This document shows positions 40,441-52,978 of a stretch of DNA of 64,000 nucleotides, piece by piece. Position 1 is the first letter of the stretch; each line of letters opens with the position of its first letter. This stretch comes from Burkholderia sp. (GTDB lineage: Bacteria; Pseudomonadota; Gammaproteobacteria; Burkholderiales; Burkholderiaceae), in the NCBI GenBank assembly GCA_040954445.1, contig CP144361.1:1828293-1892292 (forward strand), read 5' to 3'. The position numbers and the translations under genes are program-made. The notes under the pieces are model-generated. The model had not been told where the DNA came from. It saw only the letters and a list, made by a program, of their open reading frames with translations, and made no database searches.

Positions 40441-41265
40441 TTAGAGCCACTCGAACTCAGACTGCTTGCGTACGCCGTGCACGGTCATGCCATGCCGGAC
40501 CAGTTCGCCATCGCGCCAGTCGCGCAGCCGGCGCATACGCTGTATTTTATCGAACTTACGCGACAGCCAAGTCTGGTTAAGCAGTCGGTAGTTGTGGCGC
40601 ATGCCCAAACCTGGCTTCCCGGACAGGCCGCGCTCGCGCTTCATCGCCGATTGCGTGATCGAGCCGTAATGATGAAGCCATGAGGAACCGACGATCGCCG
40701 AGGCGATATCGGCACGCGCCAGCTCGGCGAAGAACAGCGTGTCCTCGTAGCCGAGCAGGGCCGGCGCAGCGCGGAAATAGCCGATCGCCATCCAGACGCT
40801 GCGATGCACCACCACACAGACCGCGTGGCAGATCCCAGCGCGCTTTACCTCGCGCATCGTTTCGCTCCATTGCGGCGCGAGCCCCTGGAAGTCGTAGTCC
40901 AGCTCACCCTCGAGTAGGGCTGGCGAGGCTACCTTCAAGCCGTTCCGGATCGCCGTGCCGATCAGGTTCTCGATCCAGTTCGCCGAGACCAGCACGTCGT
41001 TGTTCATCACTATGGTCCACTCGGACTGATGGTGCAGCGCGCCCTGGTTCCAGGCTGTGCCGCAGCCTAGATTATCTCGGTTCAGGATCCGACCACCGAG
41101 CGGAAGCGTCTCCAGGTAGGCGTGGGTTTCGTCGGTCGATGCGTTGTCGACCACCACCACGCGATCGAGCGGCGTGCCGTGGGCGATCATGCTGTTGATG
41201 CACTGACGCGTGTAGTCGACCTGGTTGTAGACGGCAAAGGTAATGGAATAGTCGTGGGCGTTCAA
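40441..41265 (-). CDS. GT2-family glycosyltransferase
   Basis: A 274-residue GT-A fold glycosyltransferase with an N-terminal SITFAVYNQVDYTRQCINSMI, VVVDNASTDETHAYL, and an NND metal-binding triad in WTIVMNNDVLVSANWIENLIG. GYEDTLFFAELAR follows, with a catalytic-base-like ED. There are no transmembrane helices, so it is probably a cytosolic enzyme of LPS core or O-antigen assembly, consistent with waaC and phosphomannomutase nearby. The sugar specificity cannot be read from the sequence. IS DNA begins about 70 bp past the stop. Confidence 0.9.
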   Translation of the reverse strand: MNAHDYSITFAVYNQVDYTRQCINSMIAHGTPLDRVVVVDNASTDETHAYLETLPLGGRILNRDNLGCGTAWNQGALHHQSEWTIVMNNDVLVSANWIENLIGTAIRNGLKVASPALLEGELDYDFQGLAPQWSETMREVKRAGICHAVCVVVHRSVWMAIGYFRAAPALLGYEDTLFFAELARADIASAIVGSSWLHHYGSITQSAMKRERGLSGKPGLGMRHNYRLLNQTWLSRKFDKIQRMRRLRDWRDGELVRHGMTVHGVRKQSEFEWL

Positions 41266-41362
41266 AGTGTTTCTCCCCGTGGGGTCAGCCTACGTGGGCT
41301 GGAGTTCCCTGGCATCCGTCGTGTCAGTAGCTGGGCCGTTGACGGGTATTATTGGCGTTGTT

Positions 41363-41833
41363 GGCTTTGTTGCATAAATCGCGCGAGATCCGTTGACGTT
41401 TACGCGCAACGGTCGCGGGGCCAGCCTCCTATCAAGTCAGATTTCAGAGTCACTGCCTAATTTTTGCCAAGAAAATGCGCAAGGACATACACAAGAAAGG
41501 TGAGCCGAAGGCACGCTACCATGTCAGGAATTGGGCGGCCTATAATGAAGGCCTGATCAACCGGGGGAGGACGTAACAATATGGATAGATGAAGCCGTCC
41601 TTGCCAGCATACCCGATGCCATACCCACACGTGGTCGCCCGTGTCTATACGGCGATACGCTGATTCAGACATTACTTGGCGTGAAGACCGTCTATCGACT
41701 GACGTTGCGCGCCCTGCAAGGTTTCGCCCAAAGTCTGCGCGATCCGGCCTTCCCGAGCTTGCCGGTGCCGAATTACACTACGCTCTGTCGCCGGGCAAAA
41801 ACGCTTGATGTCGAACTGCCGATCCTTCGTGAC
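41363..41833 (+). mobile_element. IS903-group element, left half (interrupted copy)
   Basis: TIR variant GGCTTTGTTGCATAAATC, leader and transposase codons to PILRD. It is interrupted by a full-length copy at 41834; the right half resumes at 42961. A 9-bp target duplication CTTCGTGAC (41825-41833 and 42961-42969) flanks the intruder. Confidence 0.93.
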
Positions 41834-42960
41834 GGCGTTGTTGCATAAATCGAGTGTGAGGATGCAATAGCATCGACGGGATAATTTCAGGCGATACGAA
41901 CGGATTGCGGACGAGCGAGGTCCGCCATACGGTTGATGACGCCGACGCGAATGGAGACCTCGGTCGCCTGCGAGGCGATGTGACGCGCCCAGAGACAGTT
42001 GCCGGTGAGGGTCTTGAACCGATAGATCGCATTCTCGGCAAGCGATCGGCGGTGGTAGCCACTGTCTTGCTTCCATTCTCGACGACCGTCACGGGCAATT
42101 GCATCAACCGAGCCATTACGCCACGCCGCACCGGGCATATCCGCTGGCCAATGAACGGCACCCTCGCGTGGCGGAATCGAAGGAATAGCACTGCGTGCAG
42201 CAATGGCCGCATGGCATTGCTTGGTGTCGTAGGCACCATCACCGCCGATGACATCGATTTGTTCTTCGCGTGGAATCTGGTCGAGCAACTTGGCCAGAGC
42301 GTCACCGTCAGCCACATTCTGATTCGTCATTAGCGCGGCATGCACTTGACCCGTATTCGTGTCGAGCGCGAGATGGACTTTACGCCACGTGCGCCGCTTC
42401 GAGTAGCCGTGCTGGCGCACACCTTCCATTCACCTTCTCCATAGACCTTCAGACCGGTGCTGTCGACAACCAGATAGATCGGTTCATTGTCACGAAGGAT
42501 CGGCAGTTCGACATCAAGCGTTTTTGCCCGGCGACAGAGCGTGGTGTAATTCGGCACCGGCAAGCTCGGGAAGACCAGATCGCGCAGACTTTGGGTGAAA
42601 CCTTGCAGGGCGCGCAACGTTAGTCGATAGACGGTCTTCACGCCAAGTAATGTCTGAATCAGCGTATCGCCGTATAGACACGGGCGACCACGTGGGGGTA
42701 TGGCATCGGGTATTCTGGCAAGGAGGGCTTCATCTATCCATATTGTTACGTTCCCCCGGTTAATCAGGCCTTCATTATAGGGGCCCGCCCAATTCCTGAC
42801 ACGGTAGCGTGCCTTCGGCTCACCTGTCTTGTGTATGTCCTTGCACATTTTCTTTTCAAAAATTAAGCAGTTACTCTGGAATCTGACTTGATAGGAGGCT
42901 GGCCCCGCGACCGTTGCGCGTAAACGTCACCGGATCTCGCTCGATTTATGCAACAACGCC
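41834..42960 (-). mobile_element. IS903-group element, full length, inserted in another copy
   Basis: Both TIRs are present (1127 bp), with a perfect 9-bp target duplication on either side, the length typical of the IS903 group. The transposase (MCKDIHK at 42848) is broken by a 2-bp insertion near 42420 and small indels near 42785. Confidence 0.95.
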
Positions 42961-43623
42961 CTTCGTGACAATGAACCGATCCATCTGGTTGTCGACAGCA
43001 CCGGTCTGAAAGACTATGGCGAAGGTGAATGGAAGGTGCGCCAGCACGGCTACTCGAAGCGGCGCACGTGGCGTAAAGTCCATCTCGCGCTCAACGCGAA
43101 TACGCGTCAAGTGCATGCCGCGCTAATGACGCATCAGAATGTGGCTGACGGTGACGCTCTGGCCAAGTTGCTCGACCAAATTCCACGCGAAGAACAAATC
43201 GATGTCATCGGCGGTGACGGTGCCTACGACACCAAGCCATGCCATGCGGCCATTGCTGCACGCAGTGCTATTCCTTCGATTCCGCCACGCGAGGGTGCTG
43301 CTCATTGGCCAGCGGATATGCCCGGTGCGGCGTGGCGTAATGGCGCGGTTGATGCAATTTCCCGTGACGGTCGTCGAGAATGGAAGCAACACAGTGGCTA
43401 CCACCGGCGATCGCTTGCCGAGAATGCGATGTATCGGTTCAAGGTGCTCACTGGAAACTGTCTTTGGGCACGTCACATCGACGCGAACGGCAACCTCCGT
43501 CGCCTTCGCGTCGGCGTAATCAACCGCATGCTGGACCTCGCTCGTCCGCAATTCGTTCGTATCGCCTGAAATGATGCCCGTCGATGCCATTGCGTCCTCG
43601 CGCTCGATTTATGCAACAACGCC
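42961..43623 (+). mobile_element. IS903-group element, right half (interrupted copy)
   Basis: Continues the copy begun at 41363, from the duplicated CTTCGTGAC through the C-terminal 200 transposase codons (with ARPQFVRIA at the end) to the 3' TIR. Confidence 0.93.
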
Positions 43624-43687
43624 TTGCCCGCTCCAAAACGCGTTAATCTCAAGCCTGCCTAGGCTGTCAAATTTTCCCGTCCCAATA

Positions 43688-44485
43688 GGCTTTGTTGCAT
43701 AAATCGCGCGAGATCCGTTGACGTTTACGCGCAACGGTCGCGGGGCCAACCTCCTATCAAGTCAGATTTCAGAGTAACTGCCTAATTTTTGCCAAGAAAA
43801 TGCGCAAGGACATACACAAGAAAGGTGAGCCGAAGGCACGCTACCGTGTCAGGAATTGGGCGGCCTATAATGAAGGCCTGATCAACCGGGGGAACGTAAC
43901 AATATGGATAGATGAAGTCGTCCTTGCCAGCATACCTGATGCCATACCCACACGTGGTCGCCCGTGTCTATACGGCGATACGCTGATTCAGGCATTACTT
44001 GGCGTGAAGACTGTCTATCGACTGACGTTGCGTGCCCTGCAAGGTTTCACCCAAAGTCTGCGCGATCTGGCCTTCCCGAGCTTGCCGGTGCCGAATTACA
44101 CCACGCTCTGTCGCCGGGCAAAAACGCTTGATGTCGAACTGCCGATCCTTCGTGACAATGAACCGATCCATCTGGTTGTCGACAGCACCGGTCTGAAGGT
44201 CTATGGAGAAGGTGAATGGAAGGTGCGCCAGCACGGCTACTCGAAGCGGCGCACGTGGCGTAAAGTCCATCTCGCGCTCAACGCGAATACGGGTCAAGTG
44301 CATGCCGCGCTAATGATGAATCAGAATGTGGCTGACCGTGACGCTCTGGCCAAGTTGCTCGACCAGATTCCACGCGAAGAACAAATCGATGTGATCGGCG
44401 GTGATGGTGCCTACGACACAAAGCCATGCCATGCGGCCATTGCTGCACGCAGTGCTATTCCTTCGATTCCGCCACGCGAGGGTGC
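43688..44485 (+). mobile_element. IS903-group element, 3' part lost
   Basis: TIR variant GGCTTTG and an open transposase frame from 43800 through GGDGAYDT to PPREGA (about 228 codons), cut at 44485 by the TIR of an opposite-strand fragment. The final catalytic E is lost. Confidence 0.9.
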
Positions 44486-44651
44486 GGCGTTGTTGCATAA
44501 ATCGAGCATGAGGACGCAATGGCATCGACGGGCATAATTTCAGGCGATACGAATGGATTGCGGACGAGCGAGGTCCGCCATGCGGTTGATGACGCCGGCG
44601 AGCGTTGCGCGTAAACGTCAACGGCTTTCGCTAAATTTACGCAACAACGCC
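44486..44651 (-). mobile_element. Internally deleted IS903-group element, 166 bp
   Basis: About 105 bp of the 3' end are joined directly to about 60 bp of the 5' end, keeping both TIRs (5' TIR slightly altered). This is a classical internal-deletion MITE, distinct from the palindromic type. Confidence 0.87.
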
Positions 44652-44673
44652 GCTCGATTTATGCAACAACGCC
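44652..44673. repeat. IS903-group TIR remnant providing the coq7 start
   Basis: CTCGATTTATGCAACAACGCC (with one leading base) is an isolated TIR end. Its ATG at 44661 is in frame with coq7. Confidence 0.85.
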
Positions 44674-45293
44674 TCGATGAACTGATCAATGAACTCGACC
44701 GTGGTCTGCGGGCGATCGCTGGCGTGAGTCGCATGACACGTTCCTTGCCTGTGCCGGCTGACGATCCGTCGCCAGACCTAAATGCTGAGGAACGCAAGCA
44801 CGCAGCCGGGCTGATGCGTGTCAACCATGTCGGAGAAGTTTGTGCGCAGGCGCTGTATCAGGCGCAAAAGCTGTCTACCTCGTCGCCTTCGCTGAAGGCG
44901 CTGTTCGAGAAAGCGGCTCGCGAGGAAGAAGATCACCTCGCCTGGACCATGCAGCGGCTTGGTTCGCTCGACTCGCGACCGAGCCTGCTCAACCCGCTCT
45001 GGTATGGTGGGGCACTTGCTATTGGCCTGGTGGCCGGGCGGCTCGGCGACAGGGCAAGCCTCGGCTTCATGGCCGAGACGGAGCGCCAAGTTGAGTGCCA
45101 CCTGGACAGCCATCTGGCCGAGCTACCAAGCGGAGATGCGGCCTCGCACGCGATCGTCGAGCAGATGCGCGAAGACGAAGCGAAACACGCCCGCACCGCC
45201 GCCTGCGCGGGCGGCACCGAACTGCCAATGCCGGCTCGCTGGTTGATGCTGGCTGCCTCGAAAGTCATGGCGAGGACTGCCTACTATCTGTAG
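44661..45293 (+). CDS. coq7: 2-polyprenyl-3-methyl-6-methoxy-1,4-benzoquinol monooxygenase Coq7
   Basis: The 210-residue di-iron carboxylate enzyme hydroxylates the penultimate intermediate of ubiquinone synthesis. Iron ligand motifs are EEEDHLAW in the second helix and EDEAKHA near the C-terminus, with [13 protein letters not shown] containing the first glutamate. The N-terminus reads [16 protein letters not shown]; family members usually begin a few residues before LDELI, so an IS end appears to have replaced the native first codons and to supply the ATG. The length is close to normal. Upstream 1 kb is IS DNA, so the promoter is not native. Confidence 0.94.
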   Translation: MQQRLDELINELDRGLRAIAGVSRMTRSLPVPADDPSPDLNAEERKHAAGLMRVNHVGEVCAQALYQAQKLSTSSPSLKALFEKAAREEEDHLAWTMQRLGSLDSRPSLLNPLWYGGALAIGLVAGRLGDRASLGFMAETERQVECHLDSHLAELPSGDAASHAIVEQMREDEAKHARTAACAGGTELPMPARWLMLAASKVMARTAYYL

Positions 45294-45375
45294 CATCCAC
45301 GGTAGGGCACGGTAGCTGCCGCGTCCGGGGTCCCACCCCGAAAAGCTAGACTTTCCGCACGCAGGCGCGTGACCG

Positions 45376-45492
45376 ATTTTTGATCCAAAATTCGTGATCT
45401 TGATCTTGAAATTGACACATCTTCATCATATGATGAGTTCAGTCGATTTTCTAATTTCAAGCTGTATAGCGAATCAACTTATGTATGAAATA
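45376..45492. mobile_element. IS630-derived relic/MITE
   Basis: The left part (TTTTTGATCCAAAATTCGTG and the hairpin core with CATCATATGATGAG) matches the left-end MITEs. The right part (AAGCTGTATAGCGAATC…ATGAAATA) matches the IS630 right end, so it joins both ends with the gene deleted. Confidence 0.75.
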
Positions 45493-46640
45493 GGCGTTGT
45501 TGCATAAATCGAATGTGAGGACGCAATAGCATCGACGGGCAATTTCAGGCGATACGAACAGATTGCGGACGAGCGAGGTCCGCCATACGGTTGATGACGC
45601 CGACGCGCATGGAGACCTCGGTCGCCTGCGCCTCGATGTGATGCGCCAAGAGACAGTTGCCGGTGAGGGTCTTGAACCGATACATCGCATTCTCGGCAAG
45701 CGATCGCCGGTGGTAGCCAGTGTCTTGCTTCCATTCTCGACGACCGTCACGGGCAATTGCATCAACCGCGCCATTACGCCACGCCGCACCGGGCATATCC
45801 GCTGGCCAATGAACGGCACTCTCGCGTGGCGGAATCGAAGGAATAGCACTGCGTGCAGCAGTGCAGCAATGGCCGCATGGCGTGGCTTTGTGTCGTAGGC
45901 ACCATCACCGCCGATGACATCGATTTGTTCTTCGCGTGGAATCTGGTCGAGCAACTTGGCCAGAGCGTCACCGTCAGCCACATTCTGATTCGTCATTAGC
46001 GCGGCATACACTTGACCCGTATTCGCGTTGAGCGCGCGATGGACTTTACGCCACGTGCGCCGCTTCGAGTAGGCGTGCTGGCGCACCTTCCATTCACCTT
46101 CTCCATAGACTTTCAGACCGGTGCTGTCGACATCCAGATGGATCGGTTCATTGTCACGAAGGATCGGCAGTTCGACATCAAGCGTTTTTGCCCGGCGACA
46201 GAGCGTGGTGTAATTCGGCACCGGCAAGCTCGGGAAGGCCAGATCGCGCAGACTTTGGGTGAAACCTTGCAGGGCGCGCAACGTCAGTCGATAGACGGTC
46301 TTCACGCCAAGTAATGCCTAAATCAGCGTATCGCCGTATAGACACGGGCGACCACGTGTGGGTATGGCATCGGGTATTCTGGCAAGGACGGCTTCATCTA
46401 TCCATATTGTTACGTTCCCCCGGTTGATCAGGGCCTTCATTATAGGCCGCCCAATTCCTGACACGGTAGCGTGCCTTCGGCTCACCTTTCTTGTGTATGT
46501 CCTTGCGTATTTCTTGGAAAAATTAGGCAGTTACTCTGGAAATTAGGCAGTTACTCTGGAATTTGACTTGATAGGAGGCTGGCCCCGCGACCGTTGCGCG
46601 TAAACGTCACCGGCTCTCGCTCGATTTATGCAACAACACC
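45493..46640 (-). mobile_element. IS903-group element, full length, inactive
   Basis: Both TIRs are present (1148 bp; last base pairs CAACACC). A CAG-to-TAG stop follows DTLI near 46318, an 8-bp duplication near 45865 shifts the frame, and a 19-bp direct duplication lies in the leader (46523-46561). Confidence 0.92.
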
Positions 46641-46691
46641 TCCCGTGGGGCTTTCATGCAGGGGAAGCCAGGGGTATCAAGAGTCGAGTAG

Positions 46692-46720
46692 ATTGACAAG
46701 CCCTTTGCGCTCGCCTATAT
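46692..46720 (+). promoter_or_regulatory. Consensus sigma-70 promoter of the gcv operon
   Basis: TTGACA (46692-46697), a 17-bp spacer and TATATT (46715-46720). The riboswitch begins about 10 bp downstream, so transcripts start just before it. Confidence 0.85.
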
Positions 46721-46727
46721 TTGTCAA

Positions 46728-46975
46728 ATTATTCTGGAGAAAAGACCTAGATTTAAGTGCCGCGCCCCCCGAAGGGGCACACCCGCAAACTCTCAGACAA
46801 AAAGACCGACTGCGTCGGAATACATGTGCACAACCCCAGTTGTGCGTTAAGTTTTTCGTACTCTGGAGAGTGGCAGTAGTTACGTGCGTAGGCATCGACA
46901 GGCTGCCCCCGAAGGGGCGTGCAGCGGCAAGGGCGGTGCGATCTTTCAGGTATCGAGGACAGAGGGGGTTGCAAA
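46728..46975 (+). ncRNA. Tandem glycine riboswitch
   Basis: Two glycine aptamers lie in series. Aptamer 1 (46731-~46820) has CTGGAGA, CCCCCGAAGGGGC and AACTCTCAGACA. Aptamer 2 (46859-~46970) has CTCTGGAGAG, CCCCCGAAGGGGC and a TTTCAGGTA…GAGGACAGAGGGG tail. These are the hallmark elements of the gcvT motif. It is the usual cis-activator of glycine cleavage genes: glycine binding to both domains turns expression on. It sits directly upstream of gcvT. Confidence 0.93.
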
Positions 46976-47068
46976 GAACCACGAGCGCGTCACGCGCTGG
47001 CGGTTTGTTCATTTGCCAAATCGTTTTTGCGTCCGGGCACCCCGCCCGTTCGGAACCTCGAGGCCCCG

Positions 47069-48187
47069 GTGACCGCACTCAAACATACCCCGCTCCACGC
47101 CGCGCACACTGCGCTGAACGCACGCATGGTCGATTTCGGCGGCTGGAACATGCCTGTCAACTACGGCTCCCAGCTGGGAGAGCACCGCGCCGTGCGCACC
47201 GATGCCGGGATGTTCGACGTGTCCCACATGTGCGTGGTCGATTTGCGCGGCGAGCGCGCCCGCGCCTTTTTTGAGTACGCCATCGCCAATAACGTCGGCA
47301 AGCTGCAGGCCCCCGGCAAGGCGCTCTACTCCTGCCTGCTGAACCACGAAGGCGGCGTGATCGACGACTTGATCATTTACTATTTCACCGAAACCTTCTT
47401 CCGCACCGTGGTCAATGCGGGCAACGCCGAGAAGGACATCGCCTGGTTCCAGCGCCTCAATGGCGCTGGTCACTTCGGCCTCGAAATCACGCCGCGTCGC
47501 GAGCTGGCGATCATCGCTGTGCAGGGCCCGAACGCGCGCGCGAAGGCCTGGGACACGGTGCCCGCCGTGCGCACCGCAACCAGGGAACAAAAACCCTTCA
47601 ATGCCGCCCAGGTGGCCGGCACCCCATTCGGGGAACTGACCGTGGCGCGCACCGGCTATACCGGCGAGGATGGCTTCGAGATCATCGTGCCGGCCACTCA
47701 CGTGGAAGCGCTGTGGAACGCGCTGACCGTCCATGGCGTTCGCCCGGTCGGGCTCGGTGCGCGCGACACGCTGCGCCTGGAGGCCGGCCTGAATCTCTAC
47801 GGCCAGGACATGGACGAGACTGTCTCGCCGCTCGACGCGGGCCTGGCCTGGACCATCGATCTCTCCGCGCCGCGTGAATTCGTCGGTCGCACAGCGCTCG
47901 AGGCGCACAGCAAGCGCGCCGGCTTCGTCGGTCTGATCCTCGAGAAAGAAAACGGCAAGGTGGGCGGCGTGCTGCGCGCCCGCCAGCCGGTGTACACCGC
48001 ACACGGCGAGGGCGAGATTACCAGCGGCACTTTCTCGCCCAGTATGCAAGAATCGATCGCGTTCGCGCGTGTGCCGGCCAGCGTTGCCGTCGGCGACATC
48101 GTGCAGGTGCGAATCCGCGAGGCAAACCTTCCCGCGCGCGTGGTGAAACTCCCATTCGTGCGTAACGGTAGGGTATTGGCCGCCTGA
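47069..48187 (+). CDS. gcvT: Glycine cleavage system T protein (aminomethyltransferase)
   Basis: A 372-residue tetrahydrofolate-dependent enzyme that releases ammonia from the aminomethyl-lipoyl group of GcvH and forms 5,10-methylene-THF. Features are [16 protein letters not shown] near the N-terminus, [13 protein letters not shown] and [22 protein letters not shown] in the folate-binding core, and the C-terminal barrel. The start is GTG 47069 ([13 protein letters not shown]), about 95 bp after the riboswitch. gcvH follows after 46 bp. Confidence 0.95.
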   Translation: MTALKHTPLHAAHTALNARMVDFGGWNMPVNYGSQLGEHRAVRTDAGMFDVSHMCVVDLRGERARAFFEYAIANNVGKLQAPGKALYSCLLNHEGGVIDDLIIYYFTETFFRTVVNAGNAEKDIAWFQRLNGAGHFGLEITPRRELAIIAVQGPNARAKAWDTVPAVRTATREQKPFNAAQVAGTPFGELTVARTGYTGEDGFEIIVPATHVEALWNALTVHGVRPVGLGARDTLRLEAGLNLYGQDMDETVSPLDAGLAWTIDLSAPREFVGRTALEAHSKRAGFVGLILEKENGKVGGVLRARQPVYTAHGEGEITSGTFSPSMQESIAFARVPASVAVGDIVQVRIREANLPARVVKLPFVRNGRVLAA

Positions 48188-48233
48188 GACACGAACCTTC
48201 AATGCGCACAATACCTACAATAGGGAGCATCCG

Positions 48234-48617
48234 ATGAGCAACGTCCCGGAAGATCTGAAATACACCGACGAACACGAGTGGATCCGCACTGAAGCCGACG
48301 GAACACTGTCGGTCGGCCTTACCGACCACGCCCAGACCACGCTCGGCGACATCGTCTTCCTCGAGCTGCCAGAAACCGGGAAGCCGGTGAAGGCGGGTGA
48401 CCCGATCGGCGTGGTCGAGTCGGTCAAGGCCGCTTCCGATATCTACGCGCCAATTTCCGGTGAAATCATCGCTTCCAACTTGGATGCGATCGATGAACCC
48501 GAGTCGGTCAATGAAGACGCCTACGATGCCTGGCTGTTCAAGATTAAGTTGGCCCCCGGTGCCGACACCACCGATCTGCTCGACGCGCTGGCGTACAGCA
48601 AGTTGATTAACGGCTAA
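48234..48617 (+). CDS. gcvH: Glycine cleavage system H protein
   Basis: A 127-residue lipoyl-carrier protein shuttling the aminomethyl group between GcvP, GcvT and the lipoamide dehydrogenase. The lipoylation site is [12 protein letters not shown] with Lys65. GGGAGCAT lies upstream of the ATG. It is the second gene of the gcv operon. Confidence 0.96.
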   Translation: MSNVPEDLKYTDEHEWIRTEADGTLSVGLTDHAQTTLGDIVFLELPETGKPVKAGDPIGVVESVKAASDIYAPISGEIIASNLDAIDEPESVNEDAYDAWLFKIKLAPGADTTDLLDALAYSKLING

Positions 48618-48682
48618 GCATTTTCGAGCTGAGCAGCGCACGCGACCACGGGACGCGCGCCATCATAATCCGCAGAAATGTT

Positions 48683-51616
<2,934 letters not shown>

Positions 51617-51666
51617 CTAATCGTCCCGCTTGTGTGCTTTTTGGGGGGCATTTCCAAGCGCAATGC

Positions 51667-51682
51667 AGCCCCTAGTGGGGCT
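51667..51682. other. Stem-loop downstream of gcvP
   Basis: AGCCCC-TAGT-GGGGCT, a perfect 6-bp stem, lies 50 bp past the stop codon. There is no T-tract, so a terminator role is uncertain. Confidence 0.4.
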
Positions 51683-51689
51683 ATGACGC

Positions 51690-51915
51690 CCTCGCTTGGT
51701 GTCGTAGGCACCGTCGTCGCCGATGACATCGATTTGTTCGTCGCGTGGAATCTGGTCGAGCAACTTGGCCAGAGCGTCACCGTCAGCCATACTTTGATGC
51801 GTCATTAGCGCGGCATGCACTTGACCCATATTCGCGTTGAGCGCGAGATGGACTTTACGCCACCTGCGCCGCTTCGAGTAGCCATGCTGGCGCACACCTT
51901 TCATTCACCTTCGCC
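51690..51915 (-). mobile_element. IS903-group internal fragment
   Basis: About 75 codons of the transposase (GVRQHGYSKRR to GDDGAYDTK) on the minus strand with neither end, abutting the mini-element at 51916. Confidence 0.85.
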
Positions 51916-51980
51916 GGCGTTGTTGCATAAATCGAGCGCGAGGACGCAATGGCATCGCGCTCGATTTATGCAACAACGCC
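51916..51980. mobile_element. Palindromic mini-element, 65 bp
   Basis: Two TIRs with unequal lengths of the 3' end (about 41 bp left, 24 bp right) face each other. It ends 11 bp before the mlaB stop. Confidence 0.87.
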
Positions 51981-51991
51981 CCTTGGGACGC

Positions 51992-52321
51992 TCACTTTTG
52001 TATTTGACTGTCGGGGTTTGGCCCCCCGCCCCTTGAGGCAAAGGGCTTTATTTTTCGTTCAGCAAGGAGGGTGTCGATGCCATAGGCGCGTGCCAAGCTA
52101 GCGAGCTTGTCCGGCAGGTTGAAGACGTCGTTGAGCCGAGCGCCGCGCGCATGGGCGGCGCGTTGCCAGGCGAGCAACACCGCCAGAGCGACCGAGTCGA
52201 ACTGCGCGAGCGCCGCGCAGTCGACGGCGTTCGCGCCGGCGGCGATCCGGTCGAGGCCCGCGTCGAGCGCGACCTTTGCGCTCGCGTGGGTCAGGGTAGT
52301 GCCGGTCGAAAATTGGCTCAC
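51992..52321 (-). CDS. mlaB: STAS-domain protein MlaB
   Basis: A 109-residue cytoplasmic STAS protein of the MlaFEDB phospholipid transporter, which supports assembly and activity of the MlaF ATPase. The STAS core shows NAVDCAALAQFDSVALAVLLAWQRAA, with the conserved D-S pair of the helix start. The ATG overlaps the mlaC stop by 4 bp. The last ~15 residues (RGGGPNPDSQIQK) look foreign and lie next to an IS end, so the native C-terminus has probably been replaced. Confidence 0.88.
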   Translation of the reverse strand: MSQFSTGTTLTHASAKVALDAGLDRIAAGANAVDCAALAQFDSVALAVLLAWQRAAHARGARLNDVFNLPDKLASLARAYGIDTLLAERKIKPFASRGGGPNPDSQIQK

Positions 52322-52944
52322 GATGCCTTGCCGCCGGCTAACTGCTGGTTGCGCTCGGTCAAGAAATTGATCAGGCCATCCACGCCGCTTTGCTGAATCT
52401 TCTCATTGAACTGCTGCTGGTAGGTCTGGATTAGCCAGGTGCCGAGCACGTTCAAGTCATAGACGCGCCAGCCTTGCGGTGACTTGTACAGACGGTAGTC
52501 GATCTGGTTCGGCTGGCCGTTGGTCTGCGCCAGTGTGCGGACTACTACGTCGGTCTCGCCCGGATCGGCACGGAACGGCGGGTACTGGATCTGCTGGTCT
52601 GGCTTAAGCTGGGCTAGCGCACCGGCGTAGGTGCGAATCAGCAGTATCTTAAACTGCTTAATCACTTCTTGCTGTTGGTCGGGTGTAGCGGTGCGCCAGT
52701 TGCGGCCCATCACGATCTGGGTAGTGCGGCGGAAATCGACGTACGGCAGGATGTCGCGATTGACGATATCGGTCAGGCGACCGATATCCTTTGGCTTGAG
52801 TGCCTGCGTGCGTACTTCATTGAGTACCTGCGCGGTGGCGATCTTGATCAGCATCTGCGGGTTCGACTGATCGACCTGGGCTTGGGCGGCGCTGCCGAAC
52901 AAGAAGAAAGCAGCGGCGACGGGGATTAGAAACAGTTTTTTCAT
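52318..52944 (-). CDS. mlaC: Periplasmic phospholipid-binding protein MlaC
   Basis: A 208-residue protein with a Sec signal peptide (MKKLFLIPVAAAFFLFGSAAQAQ) and the MlaC/Ttg2D fold, carrying phospholipids across the periplasm between MlaA and MlaFEDB. The start is at 52944; the longer open frame upstream runs back into mlaA. It lies 34 bp after mlaA and overlaps mlaB by 4 bp. Confidence 0.95.
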   Translation of the reverse strand: MKKLFLIPVAAAFFLFGSAAQAQVDQSNPQMLIKIATAQVLNEVRTQALKPKDIGRLTDIVNRDILPYVDFRRTTQIVMGRNWRTATPDQQQEVIKQFKILLIRTYAGALAQLKPDQQIQYPPFRADPGETDVVVRTLAQTNGQPNQIDYRLYKSPQGWRVYDLNVLGTWLIQTYQQQFNEKIQQSGVDGLINFLTERNQQLAGGKAS

Positions 52945-52978
52945 GGCTATGTTTTGCAGAGTGAGTCGGTGCATCATT

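Noticed and set aside
47009..48211. 400-codon open frame antisense to gcvT
   Set aside because: A codon-bias shadow of gcvT; no start context or family motif.
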